This document shows positions 29,431-40,451 of a stretch of DNA of 64,000 nt, piece after piece. Made by a program: the position numbers and the translations under genes. The first letter of the stretch is position 1, and the number at the start of each line of letters is the position of its first letter. The DNA is from REEB95 sp963785735 (GTDB lineage: Bacteria > Pseudomonadota > Alphaproteobacteria > ATCC43930 > CGMCC-115725), in the NCBI GenBank assembly GCA_963785735.1, contig CAWAWJ010000001.1, positions 1,860,001-1,924,000 of the forward strand, given 5' to 3'. Under the pieces are notes generated by a model that worked only from the letters and a program-made list of their open reading frames with translations, ran no database searches and was not told the DNA's origin.

Positions 29431-30564
29431 TTATCCACCCTTGACGCCCCAGGCGGCGAAGATCTTGTCGATGCCGGGATCGAGCTCCTTGGCTTTCGTG
29501 ATGTCCGCTTGCCCCCCGGCCTGGTCGTTCTTGAGGCGCTTGGCCAGACCCCGTCCATAGAGCGAACTCACGCGTTCGGGATTGGCGGCGAGCGCGGCGT
29601 CGTAATCGGCTATGGCCGCCTCCGGCTGTTTCAGCTTGAGATAGACGAAGCCGCGGCTGTCGAGCGTGTTGTCGTCGCCGGGGCGGAGCTTGAGCGACTG
29701 GTTGCAATCCTGGAGCGCCGGCTGCAATTGGCCGAGCACGGCGCGGTCGAAGCAGCGGTTGTTGAGCGTGGCCGGATCGTCCGGGTTGAGCGCGAGCGCT
29801 TGGCCGTAATCCAGTATGGCAAGCGCGCGCTTGCCCTTGGCGTCATAGGCGTTGCCGCGGTCGATGAAGGCGTCGCCATAACCGGGGTCGAGCTTGATGG
29901 CATTGGTGAGATCGGGAATGGCGTCGTCGAAACGCCCGGCGGCGAGATAGGCGTCGCCCCTGTGATAGAACGCCTTGGCGAAACCGGGATAGAGCGCGAT
30001 CGCCTGGCCGTAATCGGCGGCCGACTTGTCGTATTGCTGAATGTTGTCGTGAACCAGGCCGCGATTATAGTAGGCGGTGGCGTAATTCGGGTCGAGCTTG
30101 ACCGACTGGTCGCAATCAACCAGGGCGGCGTCGTATTGGCCCTGGTCGTTCCTGAGATTGCAGCGCGTGGCGAAGCCGCCGGCGTTGGCGGGATCGAGCT
30201 GGATCGCTTGGTCGCAATCCAGCTGGGCCGGATCGTATTGACCGGCGGCGTCATAGGCGGCGCAGCGGCTGGCATAGGCGATGGCCAGGATCTCCGGCGT
30301 CCCTTGATGCGCCTGAATGACCAGACCGCAGGCGGCGATGCGCCGGTTGAAATTGGCGTCCGGATCGCGGCACAGGGCCGATGATTGCGCGAGGCTCGGC
30401 AGCACGAGGGCCGGAGCGGCAGCGGGGGCCGGAGCAACGGCCGGGGCGGGAACGGGGGCCGGGCTTTGCGCCGAAGCCGGGTCCGCTGAGACAAGGGGGG
30501 CCAAGGCGCCGCCCATGGCAAGCGCGGCCGCGCCCGCCAGCAGCATCGTTTTCCAATTCTTCAA
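29431..30564 (-). CDS. Exported tetratricopeptide repeat protein
   Basis: 377 residues. An N-terminal signal peptide (TMLLAGAAALAMGGALAPLVSA) and a Pro/Ala linker (about 33-58) are followed by about eight TPR units in tandem, each of the form ...AYYNRGLV...YDKSAADYGQAIALYP. TPR arrays hold partner proteins; no catalytic domain is present. Several pairs of cysteines (CDQAIQLD, CDQSVKLD, CNQSLKLR) recur at the same TPR position. The start is TTG 30564, with GAGAAGGA nine bases upstream; ATG 30546 would remove the positive n-region of the signal. The role is unknown. Confidence 0.88.
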   Translation of the reverse strand: MKNWKTMLLAGAAALAMGGALAPLVSADPASAQSPAPVPAPAVAPAPAAAPALVLPSLAQSSALCRDPDANFNRRIAACGLVIQAHQGTPEILAIAYASRCAAYDAAGQYDPAQLDCDQAIQLDPANAGGFATRCNLRNDQGQYDAALVDCDQSVKLDPNYATAYYNRGLVHDNIQQYDKSAADYGQAIALYPGFAKAFYHRGDAYLAAGRFDDAIPDLTNAIKLDPGYGDAFIDRGNAYDAKGKRALAILDYGQALALNPDDPATLNNRCFDRAVLGQLQPALQDCNQSLKLRPGDDNTLDSRGFVYLKLKQPEAAIADYDAALAANPERVSSLYGRGLAKRLKNDQAGGQADITKAKELDPGIDKIFAAWGVKGG

Positions 30565-30858
30565 GCGCCTGATCCTTCTCGTCTATTGCTTGTCTTGCCT
30601 GCCAACCGCGGGCGTGGGGCGATAGCTATCGAAGCGGCGCGCGGAAGGCAAGGCGCGCGAAGCGAGGCGGCCCCGGACGGGAGCTTTAACCGGCGTTAAG
30701 CATGGTGGGTTTGGCGCGCCCGGATTGCGCGGCGAATTTCCGGTGATTTCCCGATTTCTCGCCGAGAGTGCCGGGGATATTTCGCTTAAATGAAGTGTTA
30801 ACCCGGGGAGCGTAATCTGCGGCCTGGAATTCATCGTCAGACCAAATTCGAGGCTCAA

Positions 30859-31338
30859 ATGCAAACCGCCTATATGGACGTGATCGCGATGGTCGAACGG
30901 CTTCACCGCCAGTTCCTCGAAGTGATCAAGCTCGAACTCGACACCAACAGCGTCCACGACATCAACAACGTGCAGGCGATGATCCTCTACAACATCGGCG
31001 ACAACGAGATGACGGTCGGCGAGTTGACGCTGCGCGGCTGCTATCTCGGCTCGAACGTTTCCTACAACGTCAAGAAGATGCTCGAGAACGGCTATATCGT
31101 GCAGGAGCGTTCGCCGCATGACCGCCGCTCGGTGCGCGTGCGGCTCACCGAAAAGGGCCTGGCGCTGCACGAGAAGATCAACAAGATGCATGACCGCCAG
31201 ATCGCCGGACTCAGCCAGGGCGTGGTCTCGGCCGAGGATCTCACCAACGCGCACAAGACGCTGCGCCGGCTCGAGCGCTACTGGACCCAGACGGTCGAGT
31301 TGGGCTCGCGCAACCTCGCCTTCACCTCGGCGGCCTAA
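30859..31338 (+). CDS. ldtR: MarR/LdtR-like winged-helix regulator
   Basis: 159 residues, a winged-helix DNA-binding protein of the MarR superfamily. ILYNIGDNEMTVGELTLRGCYLGSNVSYNVKKMLENGYIVQERSPHDRRSVRVRLTEKG is nearly identical in style to LdtR of Liberibacter and Rhizobiales, which controls an L,D-transpeptidase and envelope stress genes. The N-terminal YMDVIAMVERLHRQFLEVIKLELD and C-terminal helices form the dimer. It is a single gene ended by a strong terminator. No L,D-transpeptidase gene is next to it here. The symbol is by similarity. Confidence 0.85.
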   Translation: MQTAYMDVIAMVERLHRQFLEVIKLELDTNSVHDINNVQAMILYNIGDNEMTVGELTLRGCYLGSNVSYNVKKMLENGYIVQERSPHDRRSVRVRLTEKGLALHEKINKMHDRQIAGLSQGVVSAEDLTNAHKTLRRLERYWTQTVELGSRNLAFTSAA

Positions 31339-31359
31339 ATCACCTTATACTTTGGCAAG

Positions 31360-31397
31360 AAATCGGCCGGTCCTTGGCGGGACCGGCCGATTTGTTT
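31360..31397 (+). terminator. Rho-independent terminator after the LdtR-like gene
   Basis: A 14-base stem (AAATCGGCCGGTCC paired with GGACCGGCCGATTT) with a 6-base loop is followed by TGTTT. It lies 21 bases after the stop codon of the regulator. Confidence 0.85.
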
Positions 31398-31695
31398 CTG
31401 GAGTAATTGGCGGCTTCGCCGTCATTCCCGCGTAAGCGGTGGTGACGAGGTGAGATTTGCCGCGGGCGCGGCCTGAAAATTCAAAAGGTCCCGTGTCCAC
31501 TTAAAGCCTGATTAGGCTCTCTTGTGTGCTCAAAGACAGACTAATTTCTGCGAAAGTTTTTGCAATCGAGCTTCCCTTGACCGGGAAGAGCGCCTATCAC
31601 ATTCCAAATGTTCCGAAGCGGCCAGCGGCCACTACGGAGCGCCGAAAATCGAATACGCGCATCCCATCGTACCCCCATTCGCGGAAAAGGTAGCC
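31398..31695. other. Intergenic stretch, no gene seen
   Basis: The 298 bases between the terminator and the TolB/TPR gene hold no supported gene. They contain a decayed palindrome at 31420-31447 and a small hairpin AGCCTGATTAGGCT at 31505-31518. The local base use is less GC-rich than neighbouring genes. The promoter of the downstream gene is expected here but I cannot place it. Confidence 0.5.
31420..31447. repeat. REP-like imperfect palindrome
   Basis: The left arm CGTCATTCCCGCG and right arm CGGTGGTGACG form an imperfect inverted repeat around a short TAAG loop. CGTCATTCCCGC arms are common in dispersed extragenic palindromes of proteobacterial genomes. Only one copy is noticed in this window. 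Confidence 0.4.
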
Positions 31696-33156
31696 ATGCC
31701 CGACTTTTCCCCGGAAGACGACCCCAAATCCCACCCGGTTTTCGCATCGGGGCCGATAGGGCGGCTCCATGGCCGCGCGGTGGAACACGCGAAGCGATTC
31801 GCCTGGGCGCTCACCATCGTCGGCAGCATGGGTTCGGTGCTGGCCGGGTTCGCCGGCTATTGGAGTTTTTACCGGAACGCTTCCGATCTGATAAGAAACC
31901 CTTCGGAAATATCAAGTTTGAATCCTGGCTCGAAGAAATTGCCTTGGATGTCCGTCGCGATCGCGCCTTTCAACGACATGAGCCCGGGCAAAGACACGCT
32001 GGCCGCGACCTTGACGGAAACACTGGTGACGGAGCTTTCCCGGTTTTCCAACTTTGTCGTCAAGAAAGTTCCAGTCGAAGACCAAGAGACGGCAAGCCCC
32101 GAGTTGGGGAGCAAATTGGGCGTGCGCTATCTGTTGCGTGGAAGCGTCGAGCGATCGGGAAATCTCGTCCGGATCAATGCCCAGCTGATTGATTTAAAGA
32201 CTTCGACGAATGTCTGGACGGATAAGGTCGAAGACAGCGACAATGATCGGTTCAAGTTGCAAGATTTCGTCGCCGCGCGTCTTGCAAATATCCTGAATAT
32301 CGAGATGGTCAGGGCGGCCAGTGCCCGCCTGGAAAGCGAACACGCGTCGAGCCTCGACGCGGAAGATTACGCGCTTTTGGGACGAAACATCTTGAGGGCA
32401 AGACTTAGAACCCCCGACGCCATTCAGGAGGCGCAATCGCTGTTCAGGAAGTCGCTGCGGATAAAGCCCGACAATCTGGACGCCCTGGTTGGATTATCGG
32501 TGGCGCTCTACTTCGAGGTGGTTTCATTTCCGGGTCCGGATAACGACGCGAAGGCGGAGCAAGCCGACAAATTCGCGGACAAGGCAATTCAGATCGACCC
32601 CGCGAGCGCGGACGCCCACATGGCGAAAGGCCTTGCGCTTGTCTATTACAACAGAATTTCCGAATCCGGCGAGCAGGCGGAGTTGGCCGCCAAGATCAAC
32701 CCCAGTCTCTCGCAGGCCTATGTGCTGATGGCGAGCGACAGGTTCCGGCAAGGCAAGTTCCAAGAGGCGATCGACGCGGTAAAATATGCCATGAGCATCA
32801 ACCCGATCGACCAGCGACTCTTGCAGAGCTTCATCACCATCGGGAACGCCTATATCGGCCTGAAGGATTACGACAGCGCGGTTCTCTGGTTGCAGCGGAT
32901 GATCGCAGCCAATGCCCAAATGTGGCAAGGCCATGCGGGATTGGCCGCGGCCTACGCGCTGCAAAATAAAATACAGCCGGCAAGGATATCGTCCGCCGAG
33001 GCGCGGCGGTTAAATCCGCTGTTTACCGTCGCGTCTTATCGCGATTCTCTTCACATGGAGAGCCAGGCGGACAACGCCGAATTCTTGGAGCGCGTGTCCA
33101 AGGCGCTGCGCGATGCGGGCGCGCCTGAAACGGCGCCTGCGTCCATGACACCATAG
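31696..33156 (+). CDS. Membrane-anchored TolB-like/TPR protein
   Basis: 486 residues. A cytoplasmic N-terminus is followed by one membrane segment near residues 37-57 (WALTIVGSMGSVLAGFAGYW). Next is a TolB/FlgO-like domain (about 80-205: SVAIAPFNDMSPGKDTLAATLTETLVTELSR, GVRYLLRGSVERSGNLVRINAQLIDLKTSTNVWTDKVE), then four or five TPR-like repeats (about 240-450). This arrangement is the C-terminal part normally joined to an adenylate cyclase or a CadC-type DNA-binding domain; here neither is present. AAAAGG precedes ATG 31696, which I prefer to the longer frame from 31522. It probably serves as a scaffold; its partner is not known. Confidence 0.85.
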   Translation: MPDFSPEDDPKSHPVFASGPIGRLHGRAVEHAKRFAWALTIVGSMGSVLAGFAGYWSFYRNASDLIRNPSEISSLNPGSKKLPWMSVAIAPFNDMSPGKDTLAATLTETLVTELSRFSNFVVKKVPVEDQETASPELGSKLGVRYLLRGSVERSGNLVRINAQLIDLKTSTNVWTDKVEDSDNDRFKLQDFVAARLANILNIEMVRAASARLESEHASSLDAEDYALLGRNILRARLRTPDAIQEAQSLFRKSLRIKPDNLDALVGLSVALYFEVVSFPGPDNDAKAEQADKFADKAIQIDPASADAHMAKGLALVYYNRISESGEQAELAAKINPSLSQAYVLMASDRFRQGKFQEAIDAVKYAMSINPIDQRLLQSFITIGNAYIGLKDYDSAVLWLQRMIAANAQMWQGHAGLAAAYALQNKIQPARISSAEARRLNPLFTVASYRDSLHMESQADNAEFLERVSKALRDAGAPETAPASMTP

Positions 33157-33173
33157 CGTCGCTTTCGGGCCTA

Positions 33174-33191
33174 CGAACTCAGCTTTTGGCG
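33174..33191. repeat. 18-base direct repeat, copy 1
   Basis: CGAACTCAGCTTTTGGCG, identical to 33780-33797. This copy is non-coding, just beyond the 3' end of the minus-strand gene at 33207-33665. Confidence 0.75.
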
Positions 33192-33206
33192 ACGGGACGG
33201 CCCCGG

Positions 33207-33665
33207 CTATTTCAGGGAAGCGGCGAGGGTGGCCGAGACTGTGCCGACGGCGGCGTCAAAACTGGCATAGTCGCCGGGCGATAGAACGAAGACCAAAGTG
33301 CCCGGCTGGTCGTTGATCGTGAACTGAACCCCCGGCCCGGCCGCCACCGTCAGCAGCGAATTGTAGGTCGTGTTGGTTTCCTTGTAGGTTCCGACGAACT
33401 GGAACGAGTTCGACTGGACGCTCTCGGCCCTCCGCCAGAGCTCCACGAAGGAATGCCATTCGGTTTTGCTGAAGGCGACCGAGACCTTGTGCGAGATGCC
33501 CATGACGCCAACGGTTTCGCCGTCTTCCAGATATGTCGCGATCTCGAAGAACGAACCGTCCGCGCCATTGTAGTGCCCGACAGTGGTGAGGCCATCGGCC
33601 CGAGCATGCGCGGAAATCAGAAGCGATACGGCCAACAGGGCCGATATCAGTATATGCCGTTTCAT
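33207..33665 (-). CDS. Small exported protein of unknown function
   Basis: 152 residues. A clear signal peptide (KRHILISALLAVSLLISAHARA) is followed by about 130 residues predicted to be mostly beta strand, with no cysteines and no motif I know. TTVGHYNGADGSFFEIATYLEDGETVGVMGISHKVSVAF suggests a beta-sandwich. GAGGGGGA precedes the ATG; the membrane protein gene upstream on the same strand has the same leader sequence. It lies between two copies of an 18-base direct repeat. Confidence 0.75.
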   Translation of the reverse strand: MKRHILISALLAVSLLISAHARADGLTTVGHYNGADGSFFEIATYLEDGETVGVMGISHKVSVAFSKTEWHSFVELWRRAESVQSNSFQFVGTYKETNTTYNSLLTVAAGPGVQFTINDQPGTLVFVLSPGDYASFDAAVGTVSATLAASLK

Positions 33666-33779
33666 GTCATCCCCCTCGATCTAGGCAAACCCTGTTTTCG
33701 CGCTTTGGCCCGCGCGTCTTGGCATTGGATATAGCAGCTATCATCGCCGAGGTCGCCGCCAAATTTCCGCAAAAGCCCG

Positions 33780-33797
33780 CGAACTCAGCTTTTGGCG
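33780..33797. repeat. 18-base direct repeat, copy 2
   Basis: CGAACTCAGCTTTTGGCG. This copy covers the last codons and the stop of the minus-strand membrane protein gene (…AAKS, stop at 33785-33787). Confidence 0.75.
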
Positions 33798-34279
33798 GCG
33801 CTTTTGGTTTTGGCGGCGAAGTCCAGCACCCGCCGGCGCTCTTCTTGCTTGTCGCGGATATGCTCCGCTGCGACGAACAGGCCGGCGATCAGCCCGACCG
33901 TGTTCGAGACGATGACGAAGTTGTTCATGCCCAATCCGCTTTCGGCGTAGCTGGTGAAGAGGCCGAAAGCCGTGATCGCCACCACCAGGGCGGTGTCGGC
34001 ATAGGCGACCATGCGGAAATCGGCGGCCCGGGTGAATTTATCGCAGACCAGGGCGGCCAGCAGGGCGGCGACCAGCCCTTGCAGCGCGCTCGAAACCCCC
34101 TCGGAACCAATCCGCGAGAACCAGCCATGGGTCGACATGTCGAAGATGGTGTTGCCGCTGAAGAACAGGCCCGAAATGAGGAGGCGGTAGAGGAACGCCA
34201 GGAAATGGCCGACGACCTCCCCGGGGATGATGAACAGGAAGGTCAGAACGATCGCGAGCCATGTAAGACGGTACTGCAT
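33785..34279 (-). CDS. Small integral membrane protein of unknown function
   Basis: 164 residues with about four hydrophobic segments (YRLTWLAIVLTFLFIIPGEVVG, LQGLVAALLAALVC, TALVVAITAFGLF, FVIVSNTVGLIAGLFVA) and a charged C-terminal tail (HIRDKQEERRR). I do not recognise a family. ATG 34279 with GAGGGGGA just upstream is preferred over the longer frame from 34303. It is upstream of, and on the same strand as, the exported unknown protein at 33207 and may be expressed with it. Confidence 0.75.
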   Translation of the reverse strand: MQYRLTWLAIVLTFLFIIPGEVVGHFLAFLYRLLISGLFFSGNTIFDMSTHGWFSRIGSEGVSSALQGLVAALLAALVCDKFTRAADFRMVAYADTALVVAITAFGLFTSYAESGLGMNNFVIVSNTVGLIAGLFVAAEHIRDKQEERRRVLDFAAKTKSAAKS

Positions 34280-34318
34280 GAAATCCCCCTCGGCTGCGCC
34301 CAAGGCGCGGCCTGTAAC

Positions 34319-35596
<1,278 letters not shown>

Positions 35597-35637
35597 TCGG
35601 ATTTCTTAAGGCCAAACAATGCCGGGGGCAACAGCCC

Positions 35638-36522
35638 TCACGCCGCCGGGTTGATTTGTGCCCGCGCCTGGAGCTTCTTGGCCTGATTGGCCTGGAAGGC
35701 GCGCCAGGCGGCCACCAGCGTCACCGCCGCGCCCGCGCCCAGCACCGCCCAGCCAGGCCTGATGCCGGTCAGGGTCGAGAATTCGGCCGGGATGACGCGC
35801 GCGAACGGCACGTGAAAGGCGAGGTTGAAGTATAGCGCTTCGCCGAAAATGGTGCCGAAGCCCGCAAAGAGGCTCAACAGCCCGCAAGCGGCCACGCTCA
35901 CCTTGCGCGAGCGGCCGTAAAGCCGGCGCAACACGCGGTAGCCCAGAAGCCAGGCCAGCATCCCGGCCATCATGGTCGGCTGCCATTCATTGAGCTTCGA
36001 TTGCAGGAAATAATGCGTCACCGCCAAGATGCCGATGACATAGACGAATTGATGGAGGCGCTGCCACCTTCGCGCGCCCAAACGCCGGATCATGCCGTCG
36101 GTCGAGGTCGCGGCCAGCGATGCCAGGCCCAGCCAGGCGATGAAGCCGATGGTGAGATAAAAGCGCAGCACGATCTCGGACGCCACCTTGGCGAGATTGA
36201 ACATCTCGTCGGCGGTGTAGAGCGTGAGATGGGCCACGGCATAGGCGAAGGCGGTGACGCCGATCATGCGCCGCACCAGTTGGAGGCGCGGCCATAACCA
36301 GAGCTGCGACAGCGGCGAGACCGCGAGCGCCAGGAATATGAAACGGATGGTCCAGTCGCCAAATTCATGGATCGCTTCGGTGATGGGCCGCGCGCCCAAA
36401 GTGCCGGTGACGTAGTAATAGAAGGTGAATCCGGCGGGCACGAAGAGGCCGATGAAGACGGCCGTCTTCAGGGCCGAGAAACGGCCGCCATAGTCGCGCA
36501 GAGGGGGGATGAGCCAGCGCAC
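35638..36522 (-). CDS. msrQ: MsrQ-like heme-binding membrane protein
   Basis: 294 residues with a ferric-reductase-like transmembrane domain. MsrQ passes electrons from the quinone pool to MsrP, which repairs oxidised methionine in periplasmic proteins. Six to seven membrane segments are seen; heme histidines are expected in YAVAHLTLYTADEMF, RLHQFVYVIGILAVTHYFL. A C-terminal extension of about 70 residues with two more hydrophobic segments is longer than in E. coli MsrQ (about 210 residues). It starts at GTG 36522. No msrP is adjacent, so the electron acceptor may be elsewhere or different. Confidence 0.85.
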   Translation of the reverse strand: MRWLIPPLRDYGGRFSALKTAVFIGLFVPAGFTFYYYVTGTLGARPITEAIHEFGDWTIRFIFLALAVSPLSQLWLWPRLQLVRRMIGVTAFAYAVAHLTLYTADEMFNLAKVASEIVLRFYLTIGFIAWLGLASLAATSTDGMIRRLGARRWQRLHQFVYVIGILAVTHYFLQSKLNEWQPTMMAGMLAWLLGYRVLRRLYGRSRKVSVAACGLLSLFAGFGTIFGEALYFNLAFHVPFARVIPAEFSTLTGIRPGWAVLGAGAAVTLVAAWRAFQANQAKKLQARAQINPAA

Positions 36523-36684
36523 GCCGGGTTTGTAATCGAATCCGCGCCGACTTCCCAGCCACTTCCGATCAAATTAAGGCGATGGGGCGGTTTGACCGGA
36601 GGCCGTCCCTGGCCGCCGGTGGGAATCCACGGCGCGCGCTCCGCATGATATATTCACGCGGGGGCAATCGGAGAGCGTCCGATC

Positions 36685-37353
36685 ATGAGGAAAGAAACCG
36701 TTGCGGCGCTGCTCGGCTTCAATGGCGGCTTTCTCGACACGGCGGGATTCCTGGGATTACAGGGCCTGTTCACGGCCCACGTGACGGGAAATTTCGTCAC
36801 GCTGGCCTACGCCTTGGTGTTCGGATCTCACGGCGTGATCGCCAAAATTCTGGCGCTGCCGGAGTTCATCCTCGTGATCGCCTTGGCCCGGTTGGCCGGA
36901 GCGGCGATGACCGCGCGGGACATGCCGGCCATGAGGATTCTGCTCTGGGTGAAAGCGCTGTTCCTGGCGGCGTTTTTCGTTCTGGGCGTGGCGCTTGGGC
37001 CTTTCTCCGACAGCGACGTGCCCGCGGCGCTGGTCACCGGCTTCACCGGCATCGCGGCCATGGCGATCCAAAACGCGGTGCAGCGCGTTCACTTTCCCGC
37101 CGTGCCGCCGACGTCGTTTATGACCGGCAACACGACGCAGGCGACGCTCGACGCGGTCGATCTGCTGCGCGGCGTGGACGGTGATAAGGCGGTTGCGGTG
37201 GGGGCGCGCTTTACCGCGACCATCCGCAGCATTTTCTTCTTCGCCACCGGCTGCGCCGCCGCGGCGTTGCTCTACGCCTGGATCGGATTCTGGTGCCTTG
37301 CCCTCCCGGTCGCCGTGGGCGCCGCCAGCGTCATCATACGGATGGAGGATTGA
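36685..37353 (+). CDS. YoaK/DUF1275 family membrane protein
   Basis: 222 residues with about six membrane segments. GFNGGFLDTAGFLGLQGLFTAHVTGNFVTLAYAL and the repeated pattern VHFPAVPPTSFMTGNTTQATLDAVDLL are the DUF1275 signatures. The family's role is unknown; transport is suspected from topology. It stands alone between divergent msrQ-like and the liv operon. GGAGAG lies upstream of the ATG. Confidence 0.92.
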   Translation: MRKETVAALLGFNGGFLDTAGFLGLQGLFTAHVTGNFVTLAYALVFGSHGVIAKILALPEFILVIALARLAGAAMTARDMPAMRILLWVKALFLAAFFVLGVALGPFSDSDVPAALVTGFTGIAAMAIQNAVQRVHFPAVPPTSFMTGNTTQATLDAVDLLRGVDGDKAVAVGARFTATIRSIFFFATGCAAAALLYAWIGFWCLALPVAVGAASVIIRMED

Positions 37354-37450
37354 GGCGGCCGGGGAACGGGAGAGAGCCTGCGGCCTCTAACCGCTTGCCC
37401 GAGGACGAGCCGCCCCTTACCTTGATGATCGCCACTTGGGCGGGAGCGGC

Positions 37451-38364
<914 letters not shown>

Positions 38365-38365
<1 letters not shown>

Positions 38366-39639
38366 TGGCGCCGTCGAGCGTGGTTCCGGGCTGGACCGCC
38401 CGTTTCAAGGAGGCGGCGCTGGCCGCGCTGGTGGCCTTCGCGCTCGCCTTGCCGCTGGTGGGCATCAAGACCACCGACGCCGAAACCGGGCCGGGCTTCG
38501 TCACGCGTTTCGATTGGGTGGCGGTGGCGGTGGCGGCGGTGTTTTTCGGCAAGCTGCTGCTGGGCTTTGTGCCGGAGAATCTCATTCCGCGCCAAGCTTC
38601 CGCGCGCAGCGTGGCGGCAAGCGAGGGCAGGACCATCCTGCTGATCGGTCTGGCGGCGGCGGCTTTCGCCTTGGCGCTGCCGGTGATGCCCTTTTCCTCG
38701 CGCTATCTGGTCGATCTCGCCACCTCGGTGCTGATCTACATCATGCTCGGCTGGGGCTTGAACATCGTGGTGGGCTTGGCCGGGCTTTTGAATCTCGGCT
38801 ATGCCGCGTTCTACGCCGTCGGCGCTTATTCCTTCGCGCTTTTCGCGCAAGGCTTCGATCTCTCATTCTGGGAGGCGCTGCCCATCGCCGGCTTGCTTGC
38901 GGCCTTGGCGGGAATCCTGCTGGGCCTGCCGGTGCTGCGCTTGCGCGGCGATTACCTCGCCATCGTCACCTTGGGATTCGGCGAGATCGTGCGCATCGTG
39001 CTGATTAATTGGGGCAGCGTCACCGGCGGCCCCAACGGTATCAACGGCATTCCGCGTCCCTCTTTCCTCGGCATGCCCTTCGTTCGTTCGGCGCCGCCGG
39101 GCGTCACGACCTTCAGCGATTTCTTCCATCTCGATTTCGATCCCGGCCAGCGGGTGATCTTTCTCTATTACGTGATCCTGGTGCTGGCGCTCGCGACCAA
39201 TTGGTTTAGCTTACGGTTACGCCGATTGCCGATCGGCCGCGCCTGGGAAGCCTTGCGCGAGGACGAGATCGCCTGCCGCGCGCTCGGTATTAATCCCACG
39301 AGTGTCAAATTATCGGCCTTCGCCATCAGCGCCATGCTCGGCGGTTTCGCCGGCGCGTTTTTCGCCACCCGCCAGGGCTTCATCAGCCCGGAAAGCTTCG
39401 GCTTCCAGGAATCCGCCACCGTGCTGGCGATCGTCGTGCTGGGCGGGCTCGGCAGCCAGTTGGGCGTGGTGCTGGCGGCGGTGGTGCTGGTGACGCTGCC
39501 GGAATTCGGGCGCGAATTCGACCAGTTCCGCATGTTGCTCTTCGGCGCGGCGATGATGGGGATCATGATCTGGCGGCCGCGCGGCATTCTCGCCAACCGC
39601 GCGCCTTCGATCCGGCTCAAGCCCAAGGGCGCGTCATGA
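38365..39639 (+). CDS. livM: Branched-chain amino acid type ABC permease LivM
   Basis: 424 residues. It is the second membrane subunit. The N-terminal 90 residues hold extra hydrophobic segments typical of the long LivM form. YIMLGWGLNIVVGLAGLLNLGYAAFYAVGAYSFAL, LRLRGDYLAIVTLGFGEIVR and the coupling loop ATVLAIVVLGGLGSQLGVVLAAVVL are family motifs. It begins at ATG 38365 overlapping the livH stop and ends overlapping livG by 4 bases (ATGA), so the operon is translationally coupled. Confidence 0.95.
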
Positions 39640-40451
39640 GCCCCCCGACGAACGGAGCCAAACCGGCGCTGCTCAATGTCGAACGTCTGTCGATGCGCTT
39701 CGGCGGCGTCAAGGCGGTGGACGACGTGTCCTTCACCGCTTATGCGCGCGACATCACCGCCATCATCGGCCCCAACGGCGCGGGCAAGACCACGGTGTTC
39801 AACTGCCTGACGGGATTTTACCGGCCGAGCGCCGGGCATCTGGGTTTCGCCCATGAGGGGAAGGAGCTGGCGCTCGAACGCCTCCAGGGCTACCGCATCG
39901 CGCGCGAGGCCGGGGTGGCGCGGACATTCCAGAACGTGCGGCTTTTCGCCGGCATGACCGTGCTGGAAAACCTGATCGTGGCGCAGCACCGGGATCTCAC
40001 CCGCGCCAGCTTTTATAATCTCGGGGGGCTGTTCGGGCTGAAGCGCCACCGTTTGGCGGAGCGCGAAGCGGTGGAGAAGGCGCGGGAATGGCTCGACCGG
40101 CTGAAACTGGCCGATCGCGCCGATGATGCCGCCGGCACTCTCCCCTATGGCCAGCAGCGCCGGCTTGAAATCGCGCGCGCCATGTGCACCGACCCGAAGC
40201 TCCTGTGCGTCGACGAGCCCGCCGCCGGACTCAACCCCAATGAAAAAGCGGGTCTCGCGCAATTGCTCACATCGATCCGCGACAGCACCGGCATTGGGAT
40301 ATTGCTCATCGAACATGACATGAGCGTGGTCATGGGCATTTCCGACCACATCGTGGTGCTGAATTACGGCCAGAAGATCGCCGACGGCGCGCCCGCCCAG
40401 GTGCGGCGCGACCCCGCCGTGATCGCCGCTTATCTCGGCGAGGAGGCGTGA
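39636..40451 (+). CDS. livG: Branched-chain amino acid type ABC ATPase LivG
   Basis: 271 residues. First ATPase of the importer. Walker A is GPNGAGKTT, the signature is reduced to LPYGQQRRLEIARAM (as in LivG, where LSYGQQ replaces LSGGQ), and Walker B is LLCVDEPAAGLNP. The switch histidine is in LLIEHDMSVVM. It dimerises with LivF. It overlaps livM by 4 bases and livF by 1 base. Confidence 0.96.
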   Translation: MSPPTNGAKPALLNVERLSMRFGGVKAVDDVSFTAYARDITAIIGPNGAGKTTVFNCLTGFYRPSAGHLGFAHEGKELALERLQGYRIAREAGVARTFQNVRLFAGMTVLENLIVAQHRDLTRASFYNLGGLFGLKRHRLAEREAVEKAREWLDRLKLADRADDAAGTLPYGQQRRLEIARAMCTDPKLLCVDEPAAGLNPNEKAGLAQLLTSIRDSTGIGILLIEHDMSVVMGISDHIVVLNYGQKIADGAPAQVRRDPAVIAAYLGEEA

